Both the position numbers and the translations under genes were made by a program. A stretch of DNA of 7,476 nucleotides from an uncultured Bacteroidales bacterium (lineage in GTDB: Bacteria > Bacteroidota > Bacteroidia > Bacteroidales > Muribaculaceae). Shown in pieces: positions 6,201 through 7,476 of the stretch. Location of the stretch: assembly GCA_900554715.1 (NCBI GenBank), contig USIN01000084.1, positions 1-7,476 on the forward strand. Reading direction: 5' to 3'. Each line of letters begins with the position of its first letter. The first letter of the stretch is position 1. Under the pieces are notes generated by a model. The model ran no database searches, was not told where the DNA came from, and saw only the letters and a program-made list of their open reading frames with translations.

Positions 6201-6299
6201 GCAGATTTATAATAAATGCTCGAAGTCAATATTAATACCTAGAGTTATATTGGATTGCTAAATGAAACAACGTGCAAATAAGGCATATTACAATACAGC

Positions 6300-6335
6300 A
6301 AGGCCACGCCGCAAACAATGTTACGGCGCAGCCTT
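6300..6335 (-). terminator. Stem-loop after the GH3 gene
   Basis: A 12-bp stem (6300-6311 with 6324-6335) begins about 28 bp after the GH3 stop in the direction of transcription. In the minus-strand RNA its two imperfect pairs are G-U wobbles, whereas in plus-strand RNA they would be C-A mismatches, so the fold favours the GH3 transcript. It lacks a good T-run on that side, so it may be a weak terminator or a 3' stabilising hairpin. On the other strand it is followed by the T-rich sequence TTTCTCTCTATTTG. Confidence 0.5.
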
Positions 6336-6363
6336 TCTCTCTATTTGACCTGATTGGAACGGG

Positions 6364-7476
6364 TTAGCGGCGGAGGGTGTTGATGGCAGTGCGCGGGGCG
6401 AGGATGGCACGCACGGGCGTTTCATTCTCGCTGATTTCGAGCGGAAGGGTCGAACGGATGTCACGCGACGATGCGCCTACAAGCAGATTGTAAGTGCCTG
6501 CGTCGCGGCGCCAGGCTGATTTAGCGGCGTCGAACGAGGCGAGGTCGTTGACGTCGAAGCTGATGCTGACGGTCTCAGACTGACCCGGAGCGAGTTCGGC
6601 TGTCTTGGCAAATCCGCGGAGCTCTTTCTCGGGTTTGTTGCGTTCTTTTGCCTTGGCGTCTGAGGCATAGAGCTGTACGACTTCCTTGCCGGCACGGTCG
6701 CCCGTATTGGTGACGCGGACAGAGACTGAAACCTTGTCGCCGTCGAGGCTCACCTGTGCGTTGTCATAGTCGAATGTCGTATAGCTCAGGCCGTAGCCGA
6801 AGGGATAAGCGACGTTTTTGTCAAAGCTGTCAAAATAACGGTAACCTACATATATGTCTTCCTCGTAGGGAGTGAAGTCGACGAGCTTCTTGTCGTATTT
6901 CGGACCCTTGTTGCCGATTGTCAGACCTTTAGAACCGATGATGTCGATGGGGAAGTTGGCTGTCGACGCGTGGTCTTCGTATCTGACGGGGAAAGTCATC
7001 GTGAGCTTGCCAGAGGGGTTGGCCTTGCCTGTGAGGACGTCGGTGACACTGTTGCCGCCCTCCTGACCGCCCTGCCATGCACAGAGCACAGCGTCGGCCT
7101 TGTCGCTCCATGAGGCTGTCTCGACGGCGCTGCCGACATTCATGACGACGATGACGGGCTTGCCGGCGGCGCGGAAGGCGCGGCTGACGTCGGCGATCAT
7201 CGCCTTGTTGACGGCGCTGAGGTTGAAGTTAGACGACTCACGGTCGAGGAATTCGCCTGAGCCACGGCCGACGGTGATGATGGCAGCGTCGTTGACCTTA
7301 GCCTGAGCGGCGAGCTCGGCGGCGCTAAAATTGCGTTCGGGAGGCAGCACAATAGGCATGAAAGCGGCAAATTTGCCGGTGTCGGTCGTCAGCGTGTCGC
7401 GCCACGACTTGACGTGGGCGGCGTAGGCGTCGCGCAGATTGCCGTCAGCCGAGATGCCGGCGTTTTTAAGACCGTC
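6364..7476 (-). CDS. GH3 beta-glucosidase-like glycoside hydrolase, C-terminal part
   Basis: The reading frame is open to the right edge, giving the last 370 residues. GH3 enzymes release terminal beta-linked sugars, usually glucose or xylose, from oligosaccharides, often in the periplasm of gut Bacteroidales. Visible are the C-terminal alpha/beta-sandwich domain, with ITVGRGSGEFLDR (visible residues 67-79) and AWQGGQEGGNSVTDVLTGKANPSGKL, then YEEDIYVGYRYF, AYPFGYGLSY (6781-6810) and a fibronectin-III-like domain (SVRVTNTGDRAGKEVVQLY, PEKELRGF, AGTYNLLVGASS). This order matches BglX-type enzymes. The N-terminal barrel with the nucleophilic aspartate and any signal peptide lie outside the window, so substrate and localisation cannot be read. 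An ATG at 7359 is internal, not the start, because clear coding sequence continues upstream of it. The extension after ISENETPVRA, ending NTLRR, is an ordinary C-terminal tail. Confidence 0.95.
   Translation of the reverse strand, partial: DGLKNAGISADGNLRDAYAAHVKSWRDTLTTDTGKFAAFMPIVLPPERNFSAAELAAQAKVNDAAIITVGRGSGEFLDRESSNFNLSAVNKAMIADVSRAFRAAGKPVIVVMNVGSAVETASWSDKADAVLCAWQGGQEGGNSVTDVLTGKANPSGKLTMTFPVRYEDHASTANFPIDIIGSKGLTIGNKGPKYDKKLVDFTPYEEDIYVGYRYFDSFDKNVAYPFGYGLSYTTFDYDNAQVSLDGDKVSVSVRVTNTGDRAGKEVVQLYASDAKAKERNKPEKELRGFAKTAELAPGQSETVSISFDVNDLASFDAAKSAWRRDAGTYNLLVGASSRDIRSTLPLEISENETPVRAILAPRTAINTLRR

Overview
The window looks like a GC-rich member of the Bacteroidota, order Bacteroidales; a Muribaculaceae-type gut genome is my best guess, not proven. 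The clues are a Bacteroides-type promoter (TTTG, 20 bp, TAnnTTTG) ahead of pheT, A-rich leaders without Shine-Dalgarno sequences ahead of pheT and yebC, a YebC with the N-terminus typical of Bacteroidota, a RhuM-family gene of the kind scattered through Bacteroidales accessory DNA, and a BglX-like GH3 glycosidase.

Layout. Positions 1-481 hold no credible gene. They hold a repeat element: imperfect 35-bp inverted repeats (25-59 and 481-515) enclose a string of strong hairpins, a duplicated 16-bp hairpin motif and a possible three-way-junction fold at 388-480. The right repeat runs into the 3' end of a minus-strand glycerate 2-kinase gene (482-1624), so the last eleven residues of that enzyme are encoded by the repeat. 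The kinase is divergent from a plus-strand pair, pheT (1761-4244, phenylalanyl-tRNA synthetase beta subunit) and a yebC/TACO1-family gene (4278-5018). That pair is probably one transcript: it starts at the pheT promoter and ends at an 18-bp-stem terminator at 5047-5091.

Positions 5092-6299 are visibly AT-richer. They carry one accessory gene on the minus strand, a RhuM-family protein with an N-terminal helix-turn-helix-like region and a C-terminal phospholipase-D-like domain. It is broken by a single in-frame TAA at 5941-5943, where a glutamate codon would be expected. From 6364 to the right edge lies the C-terminal part of a GH3 beta-glucosidase-like enzyme, also on the minus strand, with a stem-loop just past its stop codon.

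How the genes relate. pheT and yebC are both translation genes: one charges tRNA-Phe, the other belongs to a family linked to relief of ribosome stalling or to transcriptional control. Glycerate kinase and the GH3 enzyme are carbohydrate metabolism genes with no visible operon link to them. The least explained and most interesting part is the structured noncoding element at 1-515.
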